Positions 22,938-34,861 of a stretch of 64,000 bases of DNA are shown piece after piece. The stretch covers positions 310,001 through 374,000 of the forward strand of contig JAJSPD010000025.1 of NCBI GenBank assembly GCA_021307315.1, read 5' to 3'. Under the pieces are notes generated by a model. It did no database searches, was not told the DNA's origin, and saw only the letters and a list, made by a program, of their open reading frames with translations. How positions within the stretch are numbered: position 1 is the first letter of the stretch; every line of letters starts with the position of its first letter. The position numbers were made by a program, and so were the translations under genes. The DNA comes from Bisporella sp. PMI_857. Lineage: Eukaryota; Ascomycota; Leotiomycetes; Helotiales; Helotiaceae.

Positions 22938-24902
22938 CTCCTCCAAGTGGTGGGATCAACTTCCTTTACTGGGGAAGGACATGTGTCTTGTGATATGTTT
23001 AGACAGACCTCTAAGTCATCCGCATGAGAAGAACTACACTGTTTGGCGCATCAAAGGATTGGTTTCGTGTCAGTTCGAGTTAGAAGCTGATTTGTAAGAG
23101 TGATTCCGGGGCAATAGGGGGTATTGCGAGGGGAAATAGGATTAACGGGATCCCCAATATGAAGGTGAGGCGTAAGTCTGAAAAGAAAGATATTCTAAAA
23201 GTCAGGATGTGATATCTTGAGATGCTACCAAAACGGTTGTATGCTGTATTGAGACTATGAGGGATGACAACAGGCATGCCCAGCCTAGCACAGCACAGCA
23301 CAGACACACAGTGCCGCTTTAGGTTCCAGACGACTAAAGATGGTTGAGGGTTGAAACACTTCTAGATAAATACCAGTTAAGTTCTCTAGATGGGTATATC
23401 TTAGATAAATAAAATTACATGGGAAGCAATGGGCTATAGTCGAACTTAGTTGTGTTATATTCTTGACTCGGCGCTTACTTTCCTTCAACTCCACGCTCTT
23501 CAAAGTAATTGTTACAGCTGTAAATGTGTATAGCCTTACAACCAACCTACTTTGGTATACGGTGCGATGCCCATGTGCTAAAACAGGTTTATAACTAGCA
23601 AGTTTCTTCCTCGACATGCGAGATATACCACTTTCAAGGAAGCCTAGACAGATCCTGAAATACGCGGAACGGCCAGACATCCCTAGTTAGGTTGCCTGCT
23701 GGCCCCACTGGCCGCGTCTATTTTATTGTAGATACACGGAAATAGACTTCTTAACGGAAGGTAGTTCTTCCCCTTCTCTTACGTGAATAATCCTCCCATA
23801 AGGAGTAGCGAGTATCGCCTTGTTAAACAGTATAATGATTCTCTGTGGTATACCGAATACACGATTGGATAATTCCAAGGCTAGGTCCTGGAAGAATCCA
23901 TCCCCTTTTCAAGGAGCTCTTGAGCATTTAAGAAGGCCAATTATCGATTCACTTAACATCACTAATAGAAGGATGGAACGGAAAGTCGAAACAGTCTTTG
24001 GGAAACTCTTCTCGGGATTTGATCTGACTTTTTTTGTAATTCGAAGCTGAGAAGACATAAGGAGATACCAATGCTCTGGGATACTTCCAAGATAATATGG
24101 GCAGCCATGCCAGCATCTTGACAACAATTGGCCTACAGCTTTCTTCCCCATGGTATCACAACTCCTGTCCCCTCCGCTGCACCTTCTGGCTTGTATACTG
24201 TGACGAGACTGAATGATATGGTGATATGCAGTGCAACACTGATAAGGTCGCTCAAGGTGATACAGATGTAGCTTGTGTTACACGTTGTTGTCGTCCTTAC
24301 GATAAGGGCTACTTATGCTGTAATTGGTTTTAGCTGGAACTCATGATCAATAGCTTCATTCGATCAATGAAAGAAGAGGTCTTCTCCCTATATTTCTTTC
24401 TTTCTTTCTTTCTCAATATCCTCTAGCCAGAAAGAGGTTCTTTTGGTTCACTCTCCTCAAACGTGTTGCAATCAATTAATGGCTGAAGGCTGGAAAAGGT
24501 CCGCCGTAGCTATCGCGCTTCGTCGGCGCATTCCGCCTCCAAGCTGGACATCGGCTACAGCCTCAGCAAAACATGCGATTGACATCGGAAGGTACCACGA
24601 CCACTCACCATCATTCCCTCTGTTGTCCTTTGATGATCTTCGTGATGGACAGCAAGCATTTTCTTTTTTTGGGGCCGCGGGACCTCGACTAAGATGCCGT
24701 ATCAGCCTCTTTGGCCGAAGCTAGACGGCGGGTGGTCCTCTAGCTAGTTGCATATAAGTAGGAAGCTTCCCCCAAGGCTTCTTCCTCAACATTCACGGAC
24801 TAGCATCTTCATATTAGTTGCTTTCAAAATACAACCCATTACCTCCTCTCCAGTACCTGACCTCCCAAAGTACAAATCCTCAACAATAACCACTCCTCTA
24901 CA
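22938..24902. promoter_or_regulatory. intergenic, RICTOR and uricase divergent upstream region
   Basis: About 2 kb with no convincing gene; 23280-24150 contains only AT-rich chance frames. Features close to uricase: GATAAG at 24241..24246 and 24301..24306 (AreA/NIT2-type GATA sites, expected for purine catabolism), more GATA cores at about 24212-24226, a TTTC microsatellite at 24392..24414, and TATAAGTA at 24753..24760, 143 bp before the uricase ATG and followed by a C/T-rich leader. Regulation is inferred from motifs. Confidence 0.45.
24392..24414 (+). repeat. (TTTC)n microsatellite
   Basis: About five copies of TTTC on the plus strand, upstream of the uricase gene. Confidence 0.85.
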
Positions 24903-25913
24903 ATGGCAACAGTAGCTTCCGCTCGATATGGCAAGGACAATGTCCGTGTCTACAAAGTCGAAAGAGATCAGAAGACTGGCGTTCAGACTGTAACAGAAAT
25001 GACCATTTGCGTCCTTCTAGAAGGTGAAATCGATATCTCGTAAGCATCCCCATTGATTCACTCCAGATCCTTATGCTGACGCTTGCTTCAGATATACCAA
25101 GGCAGACAACAGCGTGGTGGTAGCCACCGATTCGATGAAGAACACCGTTTATATCAAGGCCAAAGAGCATCCAGTCACACCTCCCGAGCTCTTCGCTAGC
25201 ATACTCGGTACTCACTTCGTCGAAACCTACCCCCACATCACTACTGCGAACATTAAGATTGTCACCCACCGCTGGACACGAATGACTATTGATGGCAAGC
25301 CACACCCACACTCCTTCTACCGTGATGGTGCCGAGACACGAAATGTTGAAGCTGCGATACACAAAAATAAGGGAATTGAGATACGCAGTGGGATAGTTGG
25401 CTTGCTCGTCCTGAAGAGCACAGGCTCGCAATTTCACGGTTTCGTGCGAGATGAGTATACTACTCTGCCAGAGACCTGGGATCGTATTCTCTCAACTGAG
25501 GTCGACTCTGGGTGGAGCTGGAAAACTTTCCCTAGCCTTGCAGCGGTCAAAGCCTCAATTCCCAAATTCGATAAGGCGTGGGAAAATGCCAGGGCTATCA
25601 CCATGAAAACATTTGCCGAAGAAGATAGCCCATCGGTGCAAAATACCATGTACAAGATGTGCACCAAGATTCTAGATGTTGTACCGGAGGTCGAGAATGT
25701 GGATTACGCTTTACCCAACAAGCACTACTTTGAGATTGGTATGTTCTAAGAGCATGGTTTATCGAGCTCAAAACTAATTGATCTCTAGATTTGAGCTGGC
25801 ACAAAGGCCTCAGGAATACCGGCAAAGACGCTGAAGTCTATGCGCCACAGTCTGGCCCTAACGGCCTCATCAAGGTCAACGTTGCCCGCTCCCAGATCTC
25901 CTCCAAACTATAG
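24903..25913 (+). CDS. uaZ: urate oxidase (uricase), peroxisomal
   Basis: Oxidises urate to 5-hydroxyisourate in the purine degradation pathway, inside peroxisomes. Exons 24903..25039, 25092..25738, 25789..25913; introns 52 and 50 nt; 302 aa, the usual family length. Landmarks: SARYGKDNVRVYKVER, DISYTKADNSVVVATDSMKNT (catalytic Thr-Asp loop), LGTHFVETYPHI, THRWTRM, VLKSTGSQFHGFVRDEYTTL (urate-binding Phe and Arg region), and YFEIDLSWHKGL, which is restored by splicing. The C-terminus is SSKL, a canonical PTS1. Upstream GATAAG sites fit nitrogen control. Confidence 0.96.
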
Positions 25914-28033
25914 ATTATTTTTGGACTACACTGTAACCGACTGTATAAACAATACACAAAGACGACCGGCGCATAACGACTTCATGAAGGGTGTATCTGG
26001 AGTTTACACTTAGGGATCCAGGATGGATTTCCTCTGTATGCATTGATATAGAATTAACTTGGATGAAATTCTAGAGAATTGATATATATTTCTTCTACTC
26101 TTCAACCTTTAATAGCCGGGTTCATATGAGCATGTTCTCCTCATTTACACAATTCCTCTGCCTCTCCTCGCCCTAGTAGAATAACCTTGCACAATCATGA
26201 ACTGCGTAGAGCGCCGTAGGCCCAATACGATAGTAATTTAGTGGGACTACTATTGCCCTCGTGCATTACAAGGGATTCCGGATTCCATCCTCGGCAAATC
26301 GAAGCCATTAAAGATTTTGATAAGAGAGAGATCAGGAATGGCAACAACTATATGCTGCAGCGGTAAAAGTAAAACAAAAAAACTTCATCTAGTCTAACTG
26401 AAGTGTATAAAGCATATCACCTCCGGATGCACATTGGGAAACCCTCGAAAGGATACGTTGTACGGTGTATCGGAAAATTTGGAACAAATCCGGTCCAGGA
26501 AAGTTCAGATGTGATCGGACCGTGGGAAATTGGGAGCTTTGAGGGAAAGCAGAGTGTGATGATCCAGGTATTTTATGCCTATTTAGAGTCGAACTTGCGT
26601 CCTCCACACTGCATCTGCTGCAGAGCATTCCCTTTAGCTCTTGTGCATTCAACATGTGATATGTAAACCTGCTTATGCAAGATGCATCGGAACTGAAGTC
26701 AATTAACAGGGCTCGGGTCTCTCTAACTAAACTCCATGTAGTTTTTGGATAGAATGAATTTGTACGAAAAGATAGATGGTGCGCCAAGCTATAATAACAT
26801 GCAATTCAACATTCTTGCTGATTTGACAAGTGTAGATGCCAGGCTGAGATACTGGCTTCTGCTCTAGACACTTGATGAGATCAAAGTGAAGGTAGTCATA
26901 CTTTGGGGAGTATGTTGATATCTTGCTCCTACACACTTGAGAAGGTCGGCAGTGTATCCACTATTCCCTCGGTTGCCTTTTTCATGCCACTTGGCTTTAC
27001 ATCATAACTCTTCAATATACTTCTCGTTCCTGTCGACCCGATCCATTCTGGCGCATTTCCCACCTTGATTGACGTTAAATGATGAACGATGTCTGAGGAG
27101 AAAGCGCCTCGCCAGGTTCGAAAAGGCAAGTGCCTATCCTCGGCTGACCTAAATAAAACTAGTCGTAGGTACTGTAGGTGAGTGGACATTGTTGGAAGCG
27201 GACAGATACAGTATATACTTCGGGACAACGTTGAAGCATTCCGTGAAGAGAAGAACAACCTCAAAATGCCCCCCCCCCCCTCCACCACTGCTTGGCCTTG
27301 TATTTTCCAATGCTCTCTATATTTCAATAACTTTCATTGCCTGTTGCCTGTGCTCCTCCTCGGTTAGACTGGTTTGTTTGACATATTGGAGCTTTTATAC
27401 AGTGACGCGCAAGAAACAGCCTCAATGTCCTCGGGTTTCACCAGGTTGACTTTTAAGCAAACAGCACATGGCCCTGACCCTGTACAGGCCGCCCCCCGAC
27501 CCCACGTCCCGTTTGGGCCAAACGACGAACCACTGCCTCCCCCACGGGCCGTCTTCCCCCGTGACTTACCACTCATGGTAATTTTATAATATCAATAGCA
27601 CTATCCACCCTCCGACCCTCAACGGCAAATGATCGGGTCATTTCTGGGGCTCATGAACAAATGAATGAGTTTATCCACCAACCTTCAACCCAGCTGACCA
27701 CCAAGGATACATGGTCCCAAGTATTGTTTCGAGATGAAAACCAGATAGGTACAAAAGGTACAAGTACTATATCGTCACTCTCGCCGCACCTCCTCTCCAA
27801 TATCTCAGCCTTGTTCCGAGGCCTCCGAGTATTGCTTCATATATTGGTGAGTTATTAGTGTCTGCCTCTTAATCATGTGTCATCTGCATGGCAGTCCAGG
27901 TGCCATTGTCTGTCACAACTTCCGGCCTGGTGCTCTATATTGAGAATTTGTGTTCACGATCACAATTGCCGTTGCGTCTTCAGAGGAGGGGTCTGGAGGA
28001 ACGACAACACAAATCGACTGAACGTGGGTAGCT
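25914..28033. other. intergenic, unconvincing ORFs only
   Basis: About 2.1 kb between uricase and the HET gene. A 12-C run is at 27269..27280. A short GC-rich island at about 27470-27570 has open frames on both strands; the minus frame 27576..27364 gives MSGKSRGKTARGGG with a few Cys and no family I know. I treat it as unproven. No RNA gene or transposon remnant recognised. Confidence 0.4.
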
Positions 28034-31000
28034 ATGGAAGACTTAGACGAGGATCTGATTGACTTTGGTCAGCCCAAGAGAGAACGCAAGAGAGACGAAG
28101 ACCAGAGCAGAGGAGGGAGCACACTAGGGCTCATAGAAGAAACAGGAGGAGTGAGTTCCAAGAATCCTCCTTCTTTCAAAAGAAGCCTTACCTCGCCTGT
28201 ATCACCTCTCATTGGTCGTCCTCCATTGGGCCAATTTACAAACACCTCAGAAGACTTTCTTCAAAAGACGAGGGCCGGCCTTCTGGATTTAACAGAAAAG
28301 GGGAAAGCCACCTTGCAGCACGCCGGCAGCTCTATGACTGGTTTCAGGGAACGTATGATGAAGCGAGAGGATAGCTGGAATAGCCTCTTAAGATCCTCAG
28401 AACGAGACAGATTACATGCATCTTCGAGTAGAGATGCAAATTACGACACTAGTGATGATGAAGATGGGAATGACGGCCGATCGCCTCCAGCCAGTCACAT
28501 GCCCCAGCGAGACTCTTTGCTGATAGAAACAGACCAAGACGAGGCGAGTATTTCTGGCCTCGTCCATAAATTCTGGTGGCTAACAAGAACAGATCGAGAA
28601 CCAGCTACATGCTCATTTTGATAATGTCAGGGCATCAGCGGAAACTGTCAGTACCACCACGCCAAAAAGCTCATCCGATTTGTGGCAGTCGTCAGGAGCT
28701 AAGATGACGGATGACCTGCGGGATTATGCAAACTACGCAAAAGGTTGGAATGGGCTTTGCAGCAGATGTGAGAAGTTTCCTGATGAAGCCACTGTTCAGG
28801 CTCGAGATAAAAGCTCAAGAACTGAAATCACTTTCGTAACTCCATTAGAGCGAATCATATATCACGCTGGTTGGTGCCGGCTATGTGCATATTTCTTGAG
28901 AAACATTTCCCGCCCAGAGAATGATCCCTTTCAACATCCGCAGGTTGCGGAATTTCTTCAACCACATCTCAAGGGAAAGCATTTTACACAGTGGATGGAT
29001 ATGAGCCAATCGAAGTACACAGACGATCACTGGCCATTCGGCTACGGGAGAGAATTCAAAGAAGGTGCTTTCCATTACCTTGACCCAGTAGCTCTAAAGC
29101 ATAGAGCTAAGCGAAGGGCACAAGTTGCAACAAGTTCCCTCATTCCAATGATGATGAAAGTCGCCCTGACTGCGACTCGTGGCAGCTCCAGTGCAGGAGC
29201 TGAAGATATAGAGCTCAAGAATCGAGAACCACGACCATCAGAAACACAGAAATCAAACCCGATACTCGCCAAAGAAGATCTTATACATCCTCTGGAATGC
29301 TATCTTCAAGTAACAATACATACATATGTCGACATACTTCGCTCAGGTCAGGTTCAGGCATGTCTTCTGGGTCATGGTAGAGGTCCTGGCGCACCACTCA
29401 CAACTCTGTCTCAATTTCCTCTCCGAGTACAAGCACGTCCACAAATTAGCGCTGGAGATAAACCTTTAAGATATGGAAACTTAATAAACTCTCGACGAAT
29501 CAATCTGAATCTTAGCTCAACATGGCTGAAAGAGTGCGAGTTTCATCACAGAACACAATGCGGCGAGCAGAGTTGGTCAAGCGTAGTACAGGCACCCCCA
29601 TCACTTCGACTCATAGATGTGAAGAACAATTGTATAGTCAAAACAACTCCTAGTAATGAGGTCAGGTTTGTGGCTCTGAGTTATGTATGGGGACAACCGG
29701 CAATTGAGACATTAAAGCTCAGCCGTTTTAACGCTAGGCAACTAAGCAGCAGAGGCGGACTACGGGAGTTCTGGCACGGAGTACCAAATACTGTAAAGGA
29801 TGCAATAGAGGTAGTGAATGGTACTGGGGAACAGTATCTATGGGTTGATGCTCTTTGCATTGTTCAGGACCAGGACCTTGAGGACGATGAGGACCTTCGA
29901 CCTATTCAGGAAGAGAGGATTCGTCAGATCGCGGCGATGGATTGGATTTATTCCAAAGCAGCTTTAACAATTGTTGCTGCAGACTCTGACACTTCTATGA
30001 TGGGTATTGCTGGCGTTCGTGAGCATACCAGGTTTCTGAAACAGGACACTGTGCAGATTGAAAATGGGGTTCGTTTATTAACTCCAACAGAAGTTCCACA
30101 GGATGTGGATGAAATGATCTGGAACTCGCGAGCCTGGACATTTCAGGAAAGACTTTTATCGCGACGACTACTCATATTCCAAGGTGGTCATATGTTTTGG
30201 CACTGCCGACGCTTTATTGCCCATGAAGATATGCTAGCTGAAGACAAAGGGGGTCATTACTCTAAGCTTCCATGGCTCACACTAAGGAAACAGTCACTTG
30301 GTAGCGACGAAACAGGGGATAGCAGTATAGTAGTCTTCCCAGATCACACAACGCATCTTGTTCGATCGCAGATTTTTATGCGTTATGCAGAGCTTATAGA
30401 GCAATACACTGATCGGGAATTGACAAATGATGATGATATCTTAGCTGCCATGGGTGGTCTTCTCCACATATTTCGACAACTCTTCAAATATCCGATGAGG
30501 TATGGACTTCCAGAAATATTGTTTGATATAGCTTTACTATGGCAGCCAACCGCAAAACTTGAACGACGTGATACAGAAAAATCGGATTTTCCAAGTTGGT
30601 CTTGGGCTGGTTGGAAGGGAAGAATCAAGTATGAAGAGCCTTTTCAAGTTAAAACCGACGAGCTGTTAGGCATCCTCCGACGCCTTCCCATTAGTCCAAA
30701 TAGTCAACTTTCGGAAGAGCGCATCCGGCCACTCGTCAGATGGCATGTAAAGCACAAGAATACGAGTGAACTAACACTATTGAACAAAAGTGGACTTGGG
30801 ATCCCTTTCTTCGCAAAGAATTCCACTTTACCAGAGGAATGGGATAGACATCCATTTCCATCTGGAACAGAACCTTCGCAGTTGTCCACCCTCGAAGCTG
30901 CTGATTTGCCTCCTACGATGCTCGCCAGTCTCTGTTCTCGTCATCTCCTCTTCCGAACATCCATCCTCTCCACCCCGGCCATGTCACTCGGCAAAGCAGC

Positions 31001-31331
31001 TCCACAGATGCGGGATGCACTGGTCAATCCTGATGATCCGCCGCTCCGCTATACCCTGCTCCTTTCTGCCAGGAAAGTGGGTACCCTACTTCTTGATGGC
31101 GAGGCAACTCCCAAACTTTCCGCTCAGAAACACGATTTCGTTGTGCTATCCGAGACGCAGTATTACGGCCTAGATTATGAGCCCGCAGTGGAAGGTTATC
31201 CACTATATAATGTAATGTTAGTTGAATGGAATGAGGAAAGGACCGCTGCGAAGCGACTCGGTATAGGGAAGGTTGATAAAGTAGCTTGGAAGAGAGCAGG
31301 CCCTAGATTGGGTATTGTTTGCTTGGAGTAA
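28034..31331 (+). CDS. HET-domain (heterokaryon incompatibility) protein
   Basis: HET proteins act in non-self recognition and programmed cell death in filamentous fungi; many others have unknown roles. Frame 1 (28034..28547) encodes a charged region starting MEDLDEDLIDFGQ. Frame 2 carries the rest to 31331. The junction is unsure: donor gagta at 28548 pairs in frame with acceptors at 28587 or 28638, but not with the best-looking one (acag, 28592). Frame 2 begins with paired Cys motifs (GLCSRC, WCRLC) common in HET proteins. The HET domain follows at about 29667-30170: RFVALSYVWGQP, VPNTVKDAIEVV, YLWVDALCIVQDQ, MDWIYSKAALTIVAADS and RAWTFQERLLSRRLLIF. Then comes a C-terminal region with FPSWSWAGWKG. 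Neighbour of a secreted-protein gene. Confidence 0.82.
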
Positions 31332-32561
31332 GAGAACTCAACCGACCCCACAAAGACAAATGAAAATTGTTCTAGTGAGATGTATATGACGAGGACATCG
31401 CACCTATTGCACCTCGCACTCTCCACATTATCCCAAAGCAGCCAATGTTCTTCTTGATAGTGAGTTTAAGGTATAGGAACTGACTCGGAGCAAAATAAGT
31501 TGATGCCTGTGTTCCATACGCTAGGAAGCACTGATTCTACTCCAAGATATCACCAAGTGGTGTCACCAAGTGGTTCCGAGCTATTGTGACACTTACCACA
31601 ACTGGATCATGCCAAATGAATTCTTAGACTTCGGAGCCTAATAATCTAGAAAATAATAAATATCACGGATTGCAGGAACTCTGGCGAATTTCCTTGAGTG
31701 GAGAGATGTCTCATTACGCATATCTGGCAATTCAACCATTCTGATCGGTTCACCTATAGCACGTTGTCAGCGTGGAGTCCATCCCCGATGTCGATCTTTC
31801 TGCTGCACAACTTAAAGAACAAGCCGTCTCTCAAGCGTGACGCGGTTCACGGGTACATACAATATGTGCAACGCTCACATTTGTTCATTATGCCACTGCC
31901 CGCTTCCCAGCGGCTTCTCGAAATGGCTTGACGTAACTCTACCCCAATGTCTAGAGGTAGATTTTTCGAAAGGCTTCTACGCACGTCTGGGGAACAACAA
32001 GATCGTCACCACGAGCCCACGGAGGCTTGTTAGAGATGCTAAGCATAAAAAAAGGCAAGTAGCCGTTGATGCAGAGCTTCAAACAGTCTTTGCTTTGCTA
32101 CGCTATCTGTTCTGACATTTGTCGAAACAGATTCGAAGGAACGAAGTGTGCTTGGCCTGCGACGTTCTCTGCATATTTCACGTTTCTATGTGCAAACCAT
32201 CACCTTTTGGCCAGTATATAGATACTTTGTGTTCATGTTTCTTTACTGATGTGCCTCCGCTGCATGATCAGCCGGTAGATGTCTCATGATGCAAGAACGG
32301 ACCAAAGAACACAAGTTGATGGAGCCGGATTGGCAAGTACCAAAGCCGCCTGGGAGTCTCCAATGCGTAACATGAGGCATGCAAACCATGGAGAACCTGG
32401 AGAAGAGTGATCAGCCTTTATAGCTCATGACGCTACGTTAGCTTTTGGCTATGGTATAAATAGCTAAGGCTCTCCTCTCACGACCGCAACAATCTAAGCC
32501 ACTCAAACTTTATCTTTGTGAAATTTGGATCTGAATACGTTCCAGTTCAAATCAAGCCACA
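31332..32561. promoter_or_regulatory. intergenic, promoter of secreted-protein gene
   Basis: About 1.2 kb. Open frames at 31698-32115 are short and unrecognised. A duplicated 11-mer (tcaccaagtgg) lies near 31550-31572. Close to the downstream gene is a strong TATA box (32455..32462). Confidence 0.45.
32455..32462 (+). promoter_or_regulatory. TATA box TATAAATA
   Basis: Perfect TATAAATA 100 bp before the ATG of the small secreted protein. Most genes in this window lack such a box; its presence fits an inducible gene. Confidence 0.65.
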
Positions 32562-33194
32562 ATGTACTTCCAACCTCTGCTCTTCTTCGCGACTCTTGTC
32601 TCCACCGCCGTCTCCCTACCTGTTGACCCTTCGTCTTTGACCAACCGAGGTGTAATTCCTGGTGTGCACTGGACCATCAAGCATCTTGAGCGATGTAATT
32701 TTCCTAACTTCCTTATCCCATTGCTTCGAGCTAACCAATAATCGTGCCAGACTGCGACGCCTGGATCTATGGCTGTGCATACTCCTTCTACATCTCCCGG
32801 AACAACGGCTCGCCCGACTTCAAATGCCAGCTGGTCGACAAACAAACCTCACCGGCGCCCCCAGCAGAACAGAGCTTCTGGGCTGTGCCATGCAATCAGG
32901 GTATCAACCCGAGTGAAGGATGGGAGATCAGCGTACGTTGCTATCGTTGCTTTCATTTTTGTTTCTCTTCCCTGCAACAAGCATCATTAGCGTATCTGTT
33001 TGTATTTACTTTCGAGCATTACAATGAGGCCGCTAATACCGATGATGTAGTGGGGGTATAACCCTGGATCTGACGGTGCTGTAATGACAGCCCATAACAG
33101 AAACATCGGACAGATTGCATGGTTTGGTTGGGATGGACTTAGAGGCAAGACCAGATTTCCGGATGTTGGTCCGCATGATGTATTCACTGCTTGA
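32562..33194 (+). CDS. small secreted protein, four Cys (effector-like)
   Basis: 152 aa in three exons: 32562..32694, 32751..32932, 33051..33194; introns 56 and 118 nt, each with a clear branch site (ctaac, gctaat). The N-terminus MYFQPLLFFATLVSTAVS is a clear signal peptide, with cleavage expected after about residue 18. The mature protein has four Cys (near ERYCDAW, YGCAYS, FKCQL, VPCNQG), compatible with two disulfides, and is rich in Trp, Gly and Asn. The C-terminal motif is IGQIAWFGWDGLRGK. No enzymatic motif is seen. Size, secretion signal and Cys content fit fungal small secreted/effector-type proteins, but no function can be claimed. A TATA box lies 100 bp upstream. Confidence 0.75.
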
Positions 33195-33363
33195 TCCACT
33201 CAAACGTGCAGCCTATAAAAGCAGCTTTCTGCAAGAAGACGGAATCTGGGTTCGCAAAAATGGGATTTAGAAGCAACGCTCATTTAAAGCTTTATGAGGA
33301 ACTTGGGATGGCAATCTGACATATATTCGCGAATATAGCTTCTCATTTGTCTACCAACATAGC

Positions 33364-34133
33364 CTATCTCTCAGGATCTTTAAGTGTCTCATCTGGTCCC
33401 GTAATCTTCATCAAATGGTCGCCGTTCAACGCCTTAAACACATTCCCCAATCCATCATGATTATAATACTTCTCGTTCCACATATCCTTATGATACTTTA
33501 CCCTCTCCCGCACCTCTCCATCATTCTCCAAACCCAAGCTAACGAGGCTGTTGACCGCCTTCTTCGGGAGCCCGTGCGGCTGGTATTCTTGTCGAAGCTT
33601 GGAGATGAGCTCCGAGCCCATAGACGAGACGATTTCCGTGCCGAGCGTGCGGGAGGACGCCATCGTCTTCGGGATTCCTTCGAGGTTTAACTCGGCTTCC
33701 TTGGTGATGAGGTTTATGAGAGGGGAGGTGAATGGGATATGTACATGCCATACCACTGTCCTGCAATCTTGTGCCGAGTATCACGGTAGCTCCATGGGTC
33801 ATTGTAGATTGCCCTCTCTGCATACACGAGCCTGTGTTCTTATCATATGAGATAGCCCCTTCCTGCCTACGGTACGCGCAATCATGTAACTCGGCACAAA
33901 CATGGAAGTGATAAGTGACCATGACCGGTTATGAGTAAGTACAGATCGCTCTCGCTGGCACTCCGGGAATACAACGACGTAATAGCATCGACGATCCTCC
34001 GTCTCTCTTTAGGAATTCTTATCCCAGGAGGATGCAGTTCATAATCGACCCCAAACTTGTGTTCTTCGACGGATCAACGTTCTGCGTCAAGGTAACGGGG
34101 TCAGAGCGCTTCGTAGTCTCTAGGGTCTGACAT
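33364..34133 (-). pseudogene. decayed SnoaL-like (NTF2-fold) gene
   Basis: Reading from ATG 34133 (MSDPRDYEAL) the frame continues in register with the family but is broken by TGA at codon 11 (34103..34101) and codon 20 (34076..34074). After that it is well conserved: EEHKFGVDYELHPPGI, RRRIVDAITSLYS, intron 33942..33832, VYAERAIYNDPWSYRDTRHK, AGQWYG. A second intron would need a GC donor (33748, to 33678) to reach IPKTMASSRTLG. The rest is KAVNSLVSLG, VKYHKDMWNEKYYNHDGLG, GDHLMKI and stop at 33364. Length 195 codons with both TGAs counted. CGA to TGA transitions (deamination or RIP-like) are the simplest origin. Family function is unknown; the fold binds small ligands. A start using an unseen upstream exon cannot be fully excluded. 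Confidence 0.7.
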
Positions 34134-34861
34134 TTTGAGCTATGATAGGTCTCCTTTGGGAGGTATCATCAATGACGGAAGGGAGGAGAGTAATTGCAAT
34201 GCATCGTACTACAACTGTTTCTGTATTGGTGATCCAGTAGGGAGGGTGATGATGTCATCACTCTCGAGGATTCCAATCCATTCACACCCTTTTATTTTCC
34301 CCTCGTAACGTTTGACGCTATCCTGAACTAACCACATCTCCGAATGTTTTGAATCTGCATCCTACTTTCATCCTGCTGTGAGCTTTATACGTATTATTCA
34401 TCGTTGGCGTGTTTATGGTTCAGAGGCGGCGAGCTCGCTTAGCCTCAGGAGGCCCATATGAAAAGGAGCCTGAATATGGCATCACAATCGCCAGAAAATT
34501 AAGTTTGATATACGTTGAAAAAAATGTCGTGCCATATTATTCGGTGACGTGTATAATCCTATGCATGATAAATCACAGCTCGTGATCAATTGTAACTTGG
34601 GCTCAGGATGTCAAAATGGTCTGCACGTTGGTCTCGAACAACCTTGAGCCTGGAGAAGTAAAGTGATAGAGAATATCACCATCCTCTTTGTCAAAGGTCG
34701 TAGCTTGCGCAATCTATAAAGAGATCCTTGGTCTGGGAATGTAGATTTCAAAGGATAATGATGCTTCTATCTTGTCAGTGTTTGAAGGCTTGCGAGGAAG
34801 TATGCGCCAAGTTCCATGGTATTATGATTCTAATTTTTTTTTTCAACATACAATTTTTCTC
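34134..34861. other. intergenic, nothing seen
   Basis: 728 bp between the start of the decayed gene and the 3' end of NIP1. No ORF, RNA gene or repeat of note beyond a nine-T run near 34835, plausibly the NIP1 3' UTR. Confidence 0.5.

Noticed and set aside
27364..27576. 70-aa minus-strand ORF (MSGKSRGKT) in a GC-rich island
   Set aside because: No recognised family, open frames on both strands from base composition, and no flanking splice or promoter evidence.
31837..32115. 92-aa plus-strand ORF with some Cys
   Set aside because: No signal peptide, no domain, and it lies in the upstream region of the secreted-protein gene.
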